From Rhodopirellula halodulae (GTDB lineage Bacteria; Planctomycetota; Planctomycetia; Pirellulales; Pirellulaceae), in assembly GCF_020966775.1 (NCBI RefSeq), contig NZ_JAJKFV010000004.1, forward strand, positions 124,001 through 188,000: a stretch of 64,000 bases of DNA. Direction: 5' to 3'. Below, piece by piece: positions 34,677-43,345 of the stretch. Position 1 is the first letter of the stretch, and each line of letters opens with the position of its first letter. Both the position numbers and the translations under genes were made by a program. Under the pieces are notes generated by a model, which made no database searches, was not told the DNA's origin, and saw only the letters and a program-made list of their open reading frames with translations.

Positions 34677-37235
34677 ATGGGATCGTTCTTCATGCGACGA
34701 GCCTTGGCCGCCTGTCTCAAACCAGGGCAATTGATTGTGCAAGGCAAACTCTCCCCAGAACAATTGGATCTGTACTGGTGTGCAACGAATTACCTCTCTG
34801 CCGCGCAAATCTATCTGCGTGAGAATGTCTGTTTGAGGGAAACGTTGCGGCCCGATCACATCAAGCCTCGATTGCTTGGGCACTGGGGGACTTGTCCTGG
34901 GATCAATCTGATTGCTACTCACCTCAATCGGCTAATCGTTGAACGCCAGCTTTCAACGTTGTTGGTGACCGGGCCCGGGCATGGGGCTCCCGCTATCCTT
35001 AGTAATCTCTTCTTGGATGGTTCGTTGGGAGAGCGGTACAGCGACCTCCGTCGAGAGTCAGGCGGCTTACGCATGCTCATTCGAGAGTTTTCTTGGCCCG
35101 GTGGGTTCCCAAGTCACCTCACTCCTGCCACGCCAGGAGCGATTCATGAAGGCGGTGAGTTGGGTTACGCGTTGGCAACAGCGTTTGGTGCCGCGCTGGA
35201 TGCACCCGAACGAATGGTTGCCTGCATCGTTGGCGATGGAGAAGCGGAGACGGGACCAACCGCGACCGCTTGGCATTTGACGAAGTACTTGAATCCTCTG
35301 CGAGACGGAATGGTGCTGCCGATCGTACACCTCAATCACTACAAGATCTCCAGCCGAACCATACTGGGTTCGATGTCGGATGATGAGCTGACGGATTTGT
35401 TTCAAGGCTACGGTTACTTCCCGATCCTGATCAACGCGGGGACAACGGGTGGGAACCATCGCAGCCAACTGTCCGTTGCTCCGGTACAACACGGTGAGGC
35501 TGCCCACGTGAATCACGCAGCCATCGCAGCGGCATTTGATCAGGCTCACTCGAAGATGGACGAGTTGCGTGATGACTGGAGACGTGAGTTGGCCCATGGG
35601 CAACAGCTTCCCAACAGACCAGGTTGGCCTGTGATCCTATTTCGCTCGCCAAAAGGATGGACTGGCCCAGCAGAATTAGACGGCAAACCCATTGAGGGGA
35701 CTCATCGATCGCATCAGATCCCCGTTCCCAGTCCTCGCGAGAACGAAGAACATCTGAAGGCACTGGAACAATGGCTCCGATCGTATCAACCCGAAAAATT
35801 GTTCGATGAGAATGATCGCCCGCACGCTCAAGTGGTGGATTGGCTACCGGAAGGAAACCTTCGCTTGGGCATGCGTCCGGAATCGAACGGTGGCGAGATC
35901 CGCAAGCCGTTGAAGCTGCCGAGTTGGCGAAACGATTCGATCGCTGTCGAGATTGGTAACCGAGGAAGTGTAGTTGCGAGCGACATGAAGCGGGCTGGAA
36001 CTTTGCTTCGAAAGGTGATTCAGCAAAACCGCGGTGCGTTTCGTTTGTTTTGTCCTGACGAACTTGAGTCGAATCGACTGACAGAGACACTGGAGGCCAG
36101 CGATCGTCAGTTCGTGTGGCCAACACCGGATCAAGATCCAAATGTTGACCTGATCGGCAGCGTCTTTGAAATGCTTTCGGAACACACGTGCCAAGCCCTT
36201 ATGCAGGGTTACCTGCTGACGGGGCGGCATGCGGTGTTCCCATGTTATGAAGCCTTCGTGTCCATCGTCGACAGCATGATGGGACAGTATGCAAAGTTCT
36301 TGAAGCGATCAGACGAAATCGGGTGGCGAGAACCGGTCAGCTCATTCAACTATTTATTGAGCAGTGAAGGATGGCGACAGGACCACAACGGGTATTCGCA
36401 TCAGATGCCGGGATTTCTCAACATGTTGTTGAACAAGAAGGCACAAAACGTCCGTGTGTACCTTCCACCCGATACAAATTGTCTACTTTCAACGCTGGAT
36501 CATTGCTTACGCAGCACTGGCAAGATCAATCTGATCGTGGCTTCCAAACAGCCGATGCCACAATGGTTGAACGCTGATGAAGCGGACGATCATTGCCGAC
36601 GTGGGTTATCGATATGGGATTGGGCGACTAGCGACCAGACGCCATCTGGCGAATCCGACGGTTCGGAAACACCCGATGTTGTGCTCGCCTGCTGTGGAGT
36701 CTACCCGACCTCGGAAGCCATAGTCGCGGCAAGGTTACTCCGCAAAGCGGTTCCGGAGCTGAAGCTCAGGCTAGTGAACATCACGGATCTGCTCATCCTA
36801 GAAGAACAGACCTTTCACCCTCACGGTTTGGATCGGGAGGCATTCGCCAAGTATTTCACAGAAGAACAGCCAGTCATCTTCAACTTCCATGGCTATCCGT
36901 CGGCGGTCAAACAGTTGCTATGGAACCGTCCAAATCATCAACGTTTTCGAATCAATGGGTACGTTGAGGAAGGGACGACGACCACTCCGTTCAGCTTGTT
37001 GGCGGCCAATGGAATCGATCGCTTTACGTTGGTCGATCAAATCCTGTGTGCAGCCGCTGTGCAACGTCCCTCGATTCGTTCGCGTCTGGATCCCATCCGC
37101 CAACAATCCCAACGTCGCCGCGAAGAGATGCTGTCGTACGCGCAGTCCAACGGTGAAGACGTGGAATCGTTTTCTGATTGGGAGGTCGATGGTGAAGGCA
37201 TGGAGGAGTGTTTGGCGACGGGAGCTGAGCGGTGA
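34677..37235 (+). CDS. xfp: Phosphoketolase (xylulose/fructose 6-phosphate)
   Basis: 852 residues from ATG at 34677; GTG at 34650 or ATG at 34692 are alternatives. It splits xylulose 5-phosphate or fructose 6-phosphate with phosphate into acetyl phosphate plus an aldose phosphate, using thiamine diphosphate. Signatures are YLSAAQIYL, IKPRLLGHWGT, TGPGHGAPA, the thiamine site GDGEAETGP, LNHYKISSRTILG, and later GYSHQMPGF and NGYVEEGTTTTPF. Length is slightly above the usual 790-825. The stop overlaps the acetate kinase start (GTGA), so acetyl phosphate production and use are coupled. Confidence 0.95.
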   Translation: MGSFFMRRALAACLKPGQLIVQGKLSPEQLDLYWCATNYLSAAQIYLRENVCLRETLRPDHIKPRLLGHWGTCPGINLIATHLNRLIVERQLSTLLVTGPGHGAPAILSNLFLDGSLGERYSDLRRESGGLRMLIREFSWPGGFPSHLTPATPGAIHEGGELGYALATAFGAALDAPERMVACIVGDGEAETGPTATAWHLTKYLNPLRDGMVLPIVHLNHYKISSRTILGSMSDDELTDLFQGYGYFPILINAGTTGGNHRSQLSVAPVQHGEAAHVNHAAIAAAFDQAHSKMDELRDDWRRELAHGQQLPNRPGWPVILFRSPKGWTGPAELDGKPIEGTHRSHQIPVPSPRENEEHLKALEQWLRSYQPEKLFDENDRPHAQVVDWLPEGNLRLGMRPESNGGEIRKPLKLPSWRNDSIAVEIGNRGSVVASDMKRAGTLLRKVIQQNRGAFRLFCPDELESNRLTETLEASDRQFVWPTPDQDPNVDLIGSVFEMLSEHTCQALMQGYLLTGRHAVFPCYEAFVSIVDSMMGQYAKFLKRSDEIGWREPVSSFNYLLSSEGWRQDHNGYSHQMPGFLNMLLNKKAQNVRVYLPPDTNCLLSTLDHCLRSTGKINLIVASKQPMPQWLNADEADDHCRRGLSIWDWATSDQTPSGESDGSETPDVVLACCGVYPTSEAIVAARLLRKAVPELKLRLVNITDLLILEEQTFHPHGLDREAFAKYFTEEQPVIFNFHGYPSAVKQLLWNRPNHQRFRINGYVEEGTTTTPFSLLAANGIDRFTLVDQILCAAAVQRPSIRSRLDPIRQQSQRRREEMLSYAQSNGEDVESFSDWEVDGEGMEECLATGAER

Positions 37236-38419
37236 TCGTCTTGTCTCTCAATCCCGGCAGCGGGTCGTTGCGATATCGTTTGGTTGATACCACCGGAGAT
37301 CTCACTTCGTTGCCTTCGGGAATGGTTGATCGAATCGTTGGTGAAGATCGACTCGCGGAAGAAACAAAGTCGCTGCTAAAACGGTTGCCTTGGGAGATAG
37401 TGGATGCAATTGCTGTGCGTTGCGTTCACGGAGGACGCTACTGGGCGATCCCTGCTTGCAAAATGACACCCGAAGTTCTGCGGCACCTGGAATCCATCTT
37501 TCCTCTCGCGCCTTTGCACCTACCTTCTGACGTGGCGGTGGCTCGAACGGTCATGCAATCCACCGATAAACCAGTGCATGCTGTCTTTGATTCTTCCTTC
37601 CATCGAACGATTGACGAGGTTCATTGGCGATATCCCATTCCGTATGACCTCGGTGAGGAATATCGCAGCATTGGCTTCCACGGCTTGGCCCACGAGTCAG
37701 TAGCGTTGGCGTGGGCGAAATTGTCTTCTAGCGGCGGTAATGGGCAGCACGCACCATCGCATGGCTCGAAATGGTTATCGCTTCATTTCGGAGGTGGTGC
37801 TAGCGCATGTGCTGTTGTGGATGGGGAAAGTAGATGGACAACCATGGGTATGACGCCCTTGGATGGGTTGATGATGAGTACACGGAGTGGAAGCATTGAC
37901 CCCGCCATTGTGTTGTCCATGATTCGCGACGGTCGATCGCCAGATGAAGTGGAACGTTTGCTGAACCGTGAAAGCGGTTTGAAAGGTGTTTCAGGAATCA
38001 GCGAAGACACCCGTGACTTATTGCCCGCGGCCGCGGAAGGCGATGTGAGGCCCCGATTGGCTCTCGAGATGTATGCCAATCGAGTGCGTCAAACGGTTGG
38101 CGCTGGGATCGCTGTTATGGGAGGGTGCGATGCTTTGTTGCTTTCGGGAGCATTGGTGAAGGACTCCGCCGAGTTTCGTCATCGTTTGTTAAATGGTCTG
38201 GATTGCTTCGGCATCCATCTCGATGACCGAAAAAATGACCGTGACGACGAACTGCGAGAAGTAACCGAGTTGTCGAGTCGCCATTCCTCGACCTCCATCG
38301 CATTTGTTCCGGCGGACGAAGAAAAGCAGATGGCTCGTATGGTCGAAATGTGCGAGTGGGGAAGGACGTCTTCCATGCAGCGGAGTCATCAAGGGGTGGG
38401 TTCACATGACCACGATTGA
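37232..38419 (+). CDS. ackA: Acetate kinase with altered nucleotide loop
   Basis: 395 residues starting at a GTG that overlaps the xfp stop. Acetate kinase catalytic residues appear conserved: Asn in SLNPGSGS, Arg in VRCVHGG, His in LAPLH, Asp in AVFDSSFHRT, His in GFHGLAH, Arg in MMSTRSGSIDPAI and a late Glu (ADEEKQ). The phosphate loop LGNG is GGG (HFGGGAS), and the conserved GIGEN adenosine-site loop is replaced by GALVKDS. So it should still handle acetyl phosphate, but the phosphoryl acceptor may not be ADP. Pyrophosphate-type acetate kinases are known to have blocked adenosine pockets. A cytosolic partner of phosphoketolase. Confidence 0.85.
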   Translation: MIVLSLNPGSGSLRYRLVDTTGDLTSLPSGMVDRIVGEDRLAEETKSLLKRLPWEIVDAIAVRCVHGGRYWAIPACKMTPEVLRHLESIFPLAPLHLPSDVAVARTVMQSTDKPVHAVFDSSFHRTIDEVHWRYPIPYDLGEEYRSIGFHGLAHESVALAWAKLSSSGGNGQHAPSHGSKWLSLHFGGGASACAVVDGESRWTTMGMTPLDGLMMSTRSGSIDPAIVLSMIRDGRSPDEVERLLNRESGLKGVSGISEDTRDLLPAAAEGDVRPRLALEMYANRVRQTVGAGIAVMGGCDALLLSGALVKDSAEFRHRLLNGLDCFGIHLDDRKNDRDDELREVTELSSRHSSTSIAFVPADEEKQMARMVEMCEWGRTSSMQRSHQGVGSHDHD

Positions 38420-39074
38420 GTCACGCTGGTTTTTCGATCGACGACCCTCATGGTTCCCAAGCTGGGAAACCAACAACCTTGATCTCCGACGTGAAGAGAG
38501 AACGGATTGGTACGCTCCAATTCAAGATGCTCGATCCAGCGTCAAGCTGCGAGGCAATCCCGAGCATGCCAGGCAACAAACGCCGGTGGATCGATGTCAA
38601 CTCGAAGCGAAGATGCAGCTGGATTCCAGTCAACGCTTTCCCGACCAAAACGAACGCAAGTTGAGTTGGAAGCGATGGAAGAAACACCCGTTGCGGGAAC
38701 TCCGTATGAACGACGCCTTCGATGCGAAACTGATTCGTTCTTGCATGTCTGTCTGGGTGCGAGTGCGCAAACAACGGCAGTTACGCACTGTCCCACTCGA
38801 AGGTCAACGCGATGCCGATGGCAACCACACCGAGTTGCAAACGGAATGGGCTCACGTCGAATTGCTTGGGCGAGAATGGTGGACGCTCTGTTTCGAGGTG
38901 GAATGTGCCATTGAAGAGCACGAAGAATCGAATCTATGTCGTCAGATGATCCGCGGTGTTGAAGAAGCAGTCTTTGATGGGACGTCTCAGATGAGCTTCC
39001 CTTCGGGAAACATTCCCGAATTTCCATGCCAATCTTGGCCTGAATTCATCGCGGCTCAGTTGCCGTCTCGGTGA
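38406..39074 (+). CDS. CYTH-like protein of unknown function
   Basis: 222 residues from ATG at 38406, overlapping the ackA stop by 14 bases. No family is certain. Alternating charged strands such as REERTDWYA, SSVKLRGN, LEAKMQL and WVRVRKQRQL, together with a late FEVECAIEE, recall the triphosphate-tunnel beta-barrel of CYTH proteins, and the next gene encodes a CHAD protein, the usual CYTH partner. The canonical ExExK start is missing, so this is an inference. If CYTH-like, it would bind tripolyphosphate or nucleoside triphosphates. It is otherwise basic, soluble and without signal peptide. Confidence 0.55.
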   Translation: MTTIESRWFFDRRPSWFPSWETNNLDLRREERTDWYAPIQDARSSVKLRGNPEHARQQTPVDRCQLEAKMQLDSSQRFPDQNERKLSWKRWKKHPLRELRMNDAFDAKLIRSCMSVWVRVRKQRQLRTVPLEGQRDADGNHTELQTEWAHVELLGREWWTLCFEVECAIEEHEESNLCRQMIRGVEEAVFDGTSQMSFPSGNIPEFPCQSWPEFIAAQLPSR

Positions 39075-39133
39075 AACGTGCAGCTCGGAACGCGTGGTCG
39101 CCTATAAATCCTTCGTTTTGGAATGGGTAAGTC

Positions 39134-40024
39134 ATGAGTTACAGAATCAAACGAAGCGAGACCCCACAGGATGCCTTGCACCGAATTGCAAACGAGCAAA
39201 TCGACAAGGCTCTTCGCGAGATCGAGAAATCCTCAAACGACCGGCACCACGCGGTCCATCAGGTTCGCAAACGTTGTAAAAAAATTCGAGGCCTGTTGCG
39301 GTTGGTACGTCCGGCTTTGGGCAAGACATACGATGTCGAAAACAAAGCGATCCGGGATGCAGCCCGTCGAATCTCAGCCATCCGTGATGCGAAAACGAAT
39401 GTCAAAAGTCATGATGATCTGATGGACGAATTCGGTCAGCACATCGACCGGGACGCTTTTTCAGACATACGATTGAAACTGGCAAAAGAGCTTCAACAAA
39501 TTTCCGACGATGTGATTGATCACGCACTGGCGAAGGTGCGTCAGGATTTGGCTGACGTCAAGCAGCGATCCAGCAACTGGAGACTGAAGCACGACGGCTA
39601 CGCGGCAATTCACAAGGGATTGACGAAAACCAGACGACGTGCGGAATCACGACTGGATTCGGTGATCCAGACCCCAAGCACCGAGTCGTTGCACGAGTTT
39701 CGTAAACGCGTGAAGTATCACTGGTATCACTTGCGTCTGCTCAAGGGTGTTTGGCCAGAGGCCATGACGCCGATGATCGAAGCGTCCAGTCGCTTGGCGG
39801 ATCAGTTGGGCGATGACCACGACTTGGCTGTGTTCAACCAGACTGCTGAACGAAAAGAGGTCAGCAAAAAGACACGTCAAGTGTTGAAGGGAATTGCGGA
39901 TCGCAAGCGAGAAACACTCCAATCTGCTGCGGTGAATTTGGGTCGGCAGTTGTTTGCTGAGTCTACCCATGCCTTTGACCAACGCATCCGTGCCTATTGG
40001 CACATCTGGCGGGATGCCAACTAG
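39134..40024 (+). CDS. CHAD domain protein
   Basis: 296 residues, almost entirely one CHAD domain made of two helical repeats. The family marks are ALHRIANEQIDKAL, HHAVHQVRKRCKKIRGLLRLVRP (first basic helix), ESLHEFRKRVKYHWYHLRLL (second) and LADQLGDDHDLAVF. The conserved His and Arg/Lys residues form a basic cavity that binds inorganic polyphosphate. It is cytoplasmic. It lies 59 bases after the CYTH-like gene in the phosphoketolase operon. TATAAAT at 39101-39107 could be a separate -10 box. Confidence 0.9.
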   Translation: MSYRIKRSETPQDALHRIANEQIDKALREIEKSSNDRHHAVHQVRKRCKKIRGLLRLVRPALGKTYDVENKAIRDAARRISAIRDAKTNVKSHDDLMDEFGQHIDRDAFSDIRLKLAKELQQISDDVIDHALAKVRQDLADVKQRSSNWRLKHDGYAAIHKGLTKTRRRAESRLDSVIQTPSTESLHEFRKRVKYHWYHLRLLKGVWPEAMTPMIEASSRLADQLGDDHDLAVFNQTAERKEVSKKTRQVLKGIADRKRETLQSAAVNLGRQLFAESTHAFDQRIRAYWHIWRDAN

Positions 40025-40059
40025 CGCGGTCGCAATCCGCATAAAGGTTCCTTTCTGAT

Positions 40060-40075
40060 TGGTTCGGCTTTTGCA
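40060..40075 (+). promoter_or_regulatory. Sigma-54-like promoter for exoD
   Basis: TTGGTTCGGCTTTTGCA: GG (40061-40062), 10 bases, GC (40073-40074), with a good TTGCA -12 box but TGGTTC instead of TGGCAC at -24. It lies 69 bases upstream of the ATG at 40143, in the same orientation. Confidence 0.4.
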
Positions 40076-40142
40076 ACGTCAATACTTCTCCTTGAAAATT
40101 CGCGACCTCCGCTGCCGAGGAATTGAACCCCAGGTATTGAAG

Positions 40143-40739
40143 ATGAGTATTGACCACCAGGCTCCCATCGAGCAGATCCTTCACCGCATCGACGACATTG
40201 CAGAGCAGAACGAACGCATCCAATTCGGCCAAGTCATGGACGCGGTCGGTCGCAATTCGTTCGCGTCGCTGTTGTTGGTGGTTGGTGCCATCATGTTGCT
40301 GCCCGGGCCCGCGGACTTACCGGGTGTCCCGGTGCTGCTGGGGGCCATCGCGATTTTGTTGTGTGGTCAGATGCTCGCGCATCGCGATCATGTTTGGATT
40401 CCGCATTGGATTGAGCGGCGAGAGATCAGCCAGGACAAGATGAAGAAGATGCTGGATTGGCTGCGACGTCCCGCCGCGTGGTTGGATTCCATGACCGCCG
40501 AACGCTGGACGTTCATGATGAATCACGCGACGATCAGCACGTTGGCGGTCGCCGCAATCCTGGTCGCGATGAGCACACCAATTCTGGAATTCATCCCCTT
40601 CAGCGCAAACCTCGCCGGAGGAGCCATCTTCGCATTCGCACTGGCCATCCTGGCCCGAGATGGATTGCTGGCGGGATTGGCGGTGTGCATCTCAATCGCG
40701 ACGTTCGGCTTGGTGGGATACCAATTCTTCGTCAACTGA
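40143..40739 (+). CDS. ExoD family membrane protein
   Basis: 198 residues from ATG at 40143 (the frame extends upstream without conserved sequence). An N-terminal polar helix (IEQILHRIDDIAEQNERIQFGQVMDAVGR) is followed by paired hydrophobic segments: SFASLLLVVGAIMLLPGPADLPGVPVLLG, about 20 residues of polar loop, then three C-terminal membrane helices. This is the ExoD pattern, named from exopolysaccharide production in Rhizobium, with unknown biochemistry. It follows the CHAD gene after 118 bases, with a candidate sigma-54 promoter between them. Confidence 0.88.
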   Translation: MSIDHQAPIEQILHRIDDIAEQNERIQFGQVMDAVGRNSFASLLLVVGAIMLLPGPADLPGVPVLLGAIAILLCGQMLAHRDHVWIPHWIERREISQDKMKKMLDWLRRPAAWLDSMTAERWTFMMNHATISTLAVAAILVAMSTPILEFIPFSANLAGGAIFAFALAILARDGLLAGLAVCISIATFGLVGYQFFVN

Positions 40740-40784
40740 GTTGGCAACGCGAATCAAGAAACTTCGCAAAAAAACTTTGATCGG

Positions 40785-40811
40785 TGTCGATCCACTCGAA
40801 GGCCGTTCGAC
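40785..40811 (+). promoter_or_regulatory. Possible ECF42-type promoter for the YCII/SnoaL gene
   Basis: TGTCGA (40785-40790), 17 bases, then CGAC (40808-40811). From memory, ECF42 sigma factors recognise TGTCGA at -35 with a short CGA/TC-like -10. It lies about 147 bases before the ATG at 40958. The region around it (40740-40957) holds no gene. Confidence 0.3.
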
Positions 40812-40957
40812 CACTCTGTAATTCGCGACTGATTCTTAGGTGACACGCTGGGAACGGTTCGCGGTCTCGTTGGAGTTCCGTCACGCAGACTGCGGTTTGA
40901 TGGGATACAACGTCTGAATGTGATCGAAATCGAGACGAACTTGCCCGGAGAGACACA

Positions 40958-41839
40958 ATGCGAGTGATGGTAATGGTCAAAGCTTCTCCCAGTTCAGAAG
41001 CTGGAAGAATGCCTGATGAGGCTTTGTTGACCGCGATGGGAAACTTCAACCAAGAGCTGGTGGATGCGGGCATCATGCAAGCCGGCGAAGGGTTGAAGCC
41101 AAGCTCCGAAGGAGTGCGTGTTCACTTTCATGGCACCGAACGTTCAGTGACCGACGGGCCGTTTGCCGAAACGAAGGAGCTGATCGCTGGGTATTGGATT
41201 TGGGAAGTGGACTCGATAGATGAAGCGGTGCGGTGGGTCCGTCGCTGCCCCAATCCGATGATGGAAGATTCTGACATTGATATTCGACCCATCTTTGGAA
41301 TGGAAGACTTCGGAGAAACGATGACTGAAGAGCTCCGTCAACAGGAAGCCGATCTTGTCAAGAAAATTCAATCGCCAGAAGAGGCGGAATTACGTCGTGC
41401 CGTGAAACGCTGGTCCGACGCTTTGGAAGCCAAGGATTGCGACGGTTTAGTCCGCGACTACGCACCGGAAGTCGTGTTGTACGGTGCGATCCCGCCCTAC
41501 AAGTTTGAAGGTCCTGAAAAGATTCGTGAGCTTTGGCAGAATTGTTTGCCAAACTTCCCCGCGTTCGAGTCGGTTTTCCATAACATGAAGTTTCATGTGG
41601 CCGGCGAGGTTGCGTTCGCGTATGGGTTGCACAGTTTTCGAACGGAGGACCCGGACCATCCGGCGGGAAAGTCATGGATGCGAGTCACCATTGGTTACGA
41701 ACGCCAAAATGGTGCATGGAAAGTGGTGCATGAACATGTTTCACTGCCCTTCAATCCCATGACAAACCAGACCTGGTTGATCGAAGATCCGGAGGTCATG
41801 AGTGTGCCCGACTATGACCCGGATGCCTGCGCCAGCTAA
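40958..41839 (+). CDS. YCII/DGPF domain fused to SnoaL-like domain
   Basis: 293 residues. Residues 1-120 are a DGPF/YCII domain (MRVMVMVKASP, RSVTDGPFAETKELIAGYWIWEV, PIFG). A charged helical linker leads to a SnoaL/ketosteroid-isomerase-like domain (about 145-265; AVKRWSDALEAKDCDGLVRDYAPEVVLYG, WKVVHEHVSLPF). DGPF proteins accompany ECF41/42 sigma factors and may be their targets or partners; catalysis is unproven. It opens the cluster that ends with the sigma gene at 43346-44596. Confidence 0.88.
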   Translation: MRVMVMVKASPSSEAGRMPDEALLTAMGNFNQELVDAGIMQAGEGLKPSSEGVRVHFHGTERSVTDGPFAETKELIAGYWIWEVDSIDEAVRWVRRCPNPMMEDSDIDIRPIFGMEDFGETMTEELRQQEADLVKKIQSPEEAELRRAVKRWSDALEAKDCDGLVRDYAPEVVLYGAIPPYKFEGPEKIRELWQNCLPNFPAFESVFHNMKFHVAGEVAFAYGLHSFRTEDPDHPAGKSWMRVTIGYERQNGAWKVVHEHVSLPFNPMTNQTWLIEDPEVMSVPDYDPDACAS

Positions 41840-41984
41840 CGGTTTGTTCACACAGCAGGCATGCGAACCGAGACAGCGCGATACGCATGGTTGAATCGGT
41901 CAATCCAATGACACGTTGCCGGCAAGAGGCAACGCGTATCAAATTCGATGCAGCAGACTTTTCAATTCCAACACGAGACAAGAC

Positions 41985-42455
41985 ATGTTTTCTCAACCGC
42001 AATCTGAACACGAATGGCTGGAACAATTGGTGGGTGAATGGAAATTCGAACACGAGTGTTCCATGCCCGATGGATCGATCAATCAAGCGGAAGGCAAGAT
42101 GACTTGCCGCACCTTGAATGGGATGTGGCTGCTGAGTGAATCCAGTGGCGAATCGGAGGAAGGAGCTTGGTCCTCTTTGATGAGCATTGGATTTGATCCC
42201 AAGTTGGGTCACTACGTTGGCACATTCATGGGTTCGATGATGGCGAACATTTGGCACTACCAAGGATGTCTGGACGAGTCGAAAACCCGACTTCAACTCG
42301 CTGCGGAAGGCCCCAAGTTTGAAGGCGAAGGAACGGCTCACTATCGCGACACGATCATTGTCATCGACGAAAACAACTGGCGAATGACTAGCGAAATGCA
42401 AACGGATGACGGGGAATGGGTGCAATTCATGAGCGGCAAGCATACGCGTGTCTAA
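41985..42455 (+). CDS. DUF1579 family protein
   Basis: 156 residues from ATG at 41985. The DUF1579 pattern is clear: EHEWLEQLVGEWKFEHEC at the start, TCRTLNGMWLLSES, SIGFDPKLGHYVGTFMGSM, and the last strand WVQFMSGKHTRV. It is a calycin-like beta-barrel of unknown function, frequent next to YCII/DGPF and SnoaL genes. It has no signal peptide and sits between two YCII genes. Confidence 0.85.
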   Translation: MFSQPQSEHEWLEQLVGEWKFEHECSMPDGSINQAEGKMTCRTLNGMWLLSESSGESEEGAWSSLMSIGFDPKLGHYVGTFMGSMMANIWHYQGCLDESKTRLQLAAEGPKFEGEGTAHYRDTIIVIDENNWRMTSEMQTDDGEWVQFMSGKHTRV

Positions 42456-42547
42456 CATGCTGCAACCGGCTTGTGGGTCTGAAATGCAATCGCCTTTGAC
42501 TGGCTCAGGTCAATGAGTTTGTTCCCATTCACTGAGGTTCGAGATCG

Positions 42548-43330
42548 ATGAAGTACATGTTGTTGATATACAGTGCGGAAAATGATTGGACGGAAGACGA
42601 ACGCCGGGCGTGCATGATCGAATCCATGGGCATCTGCGAAGAGCTTGCTGAGTGTGGCACGTGGATTGACTCCGCACCTTTGCATCCCGTGAGCACATCC
42701 ACCACGGTTCGTGTCCGTGAAGGATCGTGCGAAGTCACGGATGGACCCTTTGCGGAAACCATCGAGCAACTTGGCGGCTATTACATCATTGACGTGAAAG
42801 ATCAGCAGGAGGCAATCGACATTGCGAGCCGTTTGCCACCTGCGAAGAAAGGCACCGTCGAGATCCGGCGGCTCACGGAACTATCCGGCGAATTATCACT
42901 TCCGCCGTCACAGGCACCCGCTTGGAAAGAAGGGCAGGCGGGCTCGCTGAATGAAGGCAAAGACTATCTGCTCATGCTTTTCTCAGAGGAAGGTGTGTGG
43001 CAACCGGAGGAACACGCGATCGCATTGAACGAATCTGTCGACCTCTGTCATGAACTGGATCGTTGCGGTCAATATCGTTCGGCTTCGCCCTTGGAGCCTG
43101 CTTCTTCGGCCGTTTGCGTTCGCGTCCGTCGCAACGAATGTGAAGTGACCGATGGGCCTTATCCGGAAACCAAAGAGCAATTGGCGGGGTATTTTCTGGT
43201 CCACGCATCGGATTTGAACCAAGCCATTAGCATCGCCTCGCGAATTCCCGCGACGACGCGTGGTACCACCGAGATTCGACCTCTGTTTCCCTTGCCGACG
43301 GTCAACACGTCTTCGGCTTCGGCGAATTGA
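42548..43330 (+). CDS. Tandem YCII/DGPF protein
   Basis: 260 residues made of two YCII domains. The first is about 1-115 (KYMLLIYSAEND, CEVTDGPFAETIEQLGGYYIIDV, IEIRRL-like VEIRRL) and the second about 140-255 (DYLLMLFSEEGV, CEVTDGPYPETKEQLAGYFLVHA, EIRPLF). This looks like an internal duplication. YCII members with His/Asp pairs can act as dehydrochlorinase-like enzymes, but DGPF proteins near ECF sigma factors have no known activity. Its stop is 15 bases from the stop of the convergent sigma gene. Confidence 0.9.
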   Translation: MKYMLLIYSAENDWTEDERRACMIESMGICEELAECGTWIDSAPLHPVSTSTTVRVREGSCEVTDGPFAETIEQLGGYYIIDVKDQQEAIDIASRLPPAKKGTVEIRRLTELSGELSLPPSQAPAWKEGQAGSLNEGKDYLLMLFSEEGVWQPEEHAIALNESVDLCHELDRCGQYRSASPLEPASSAVCVRVRRNECEVTDGPYPETKEQLAGYFLVHASDLNQAISIASRIPATTRGTTEIRPLFPLPTVNTSSASAN

Positions 43331-43345
43331 TCAGATCGCGAAAAA

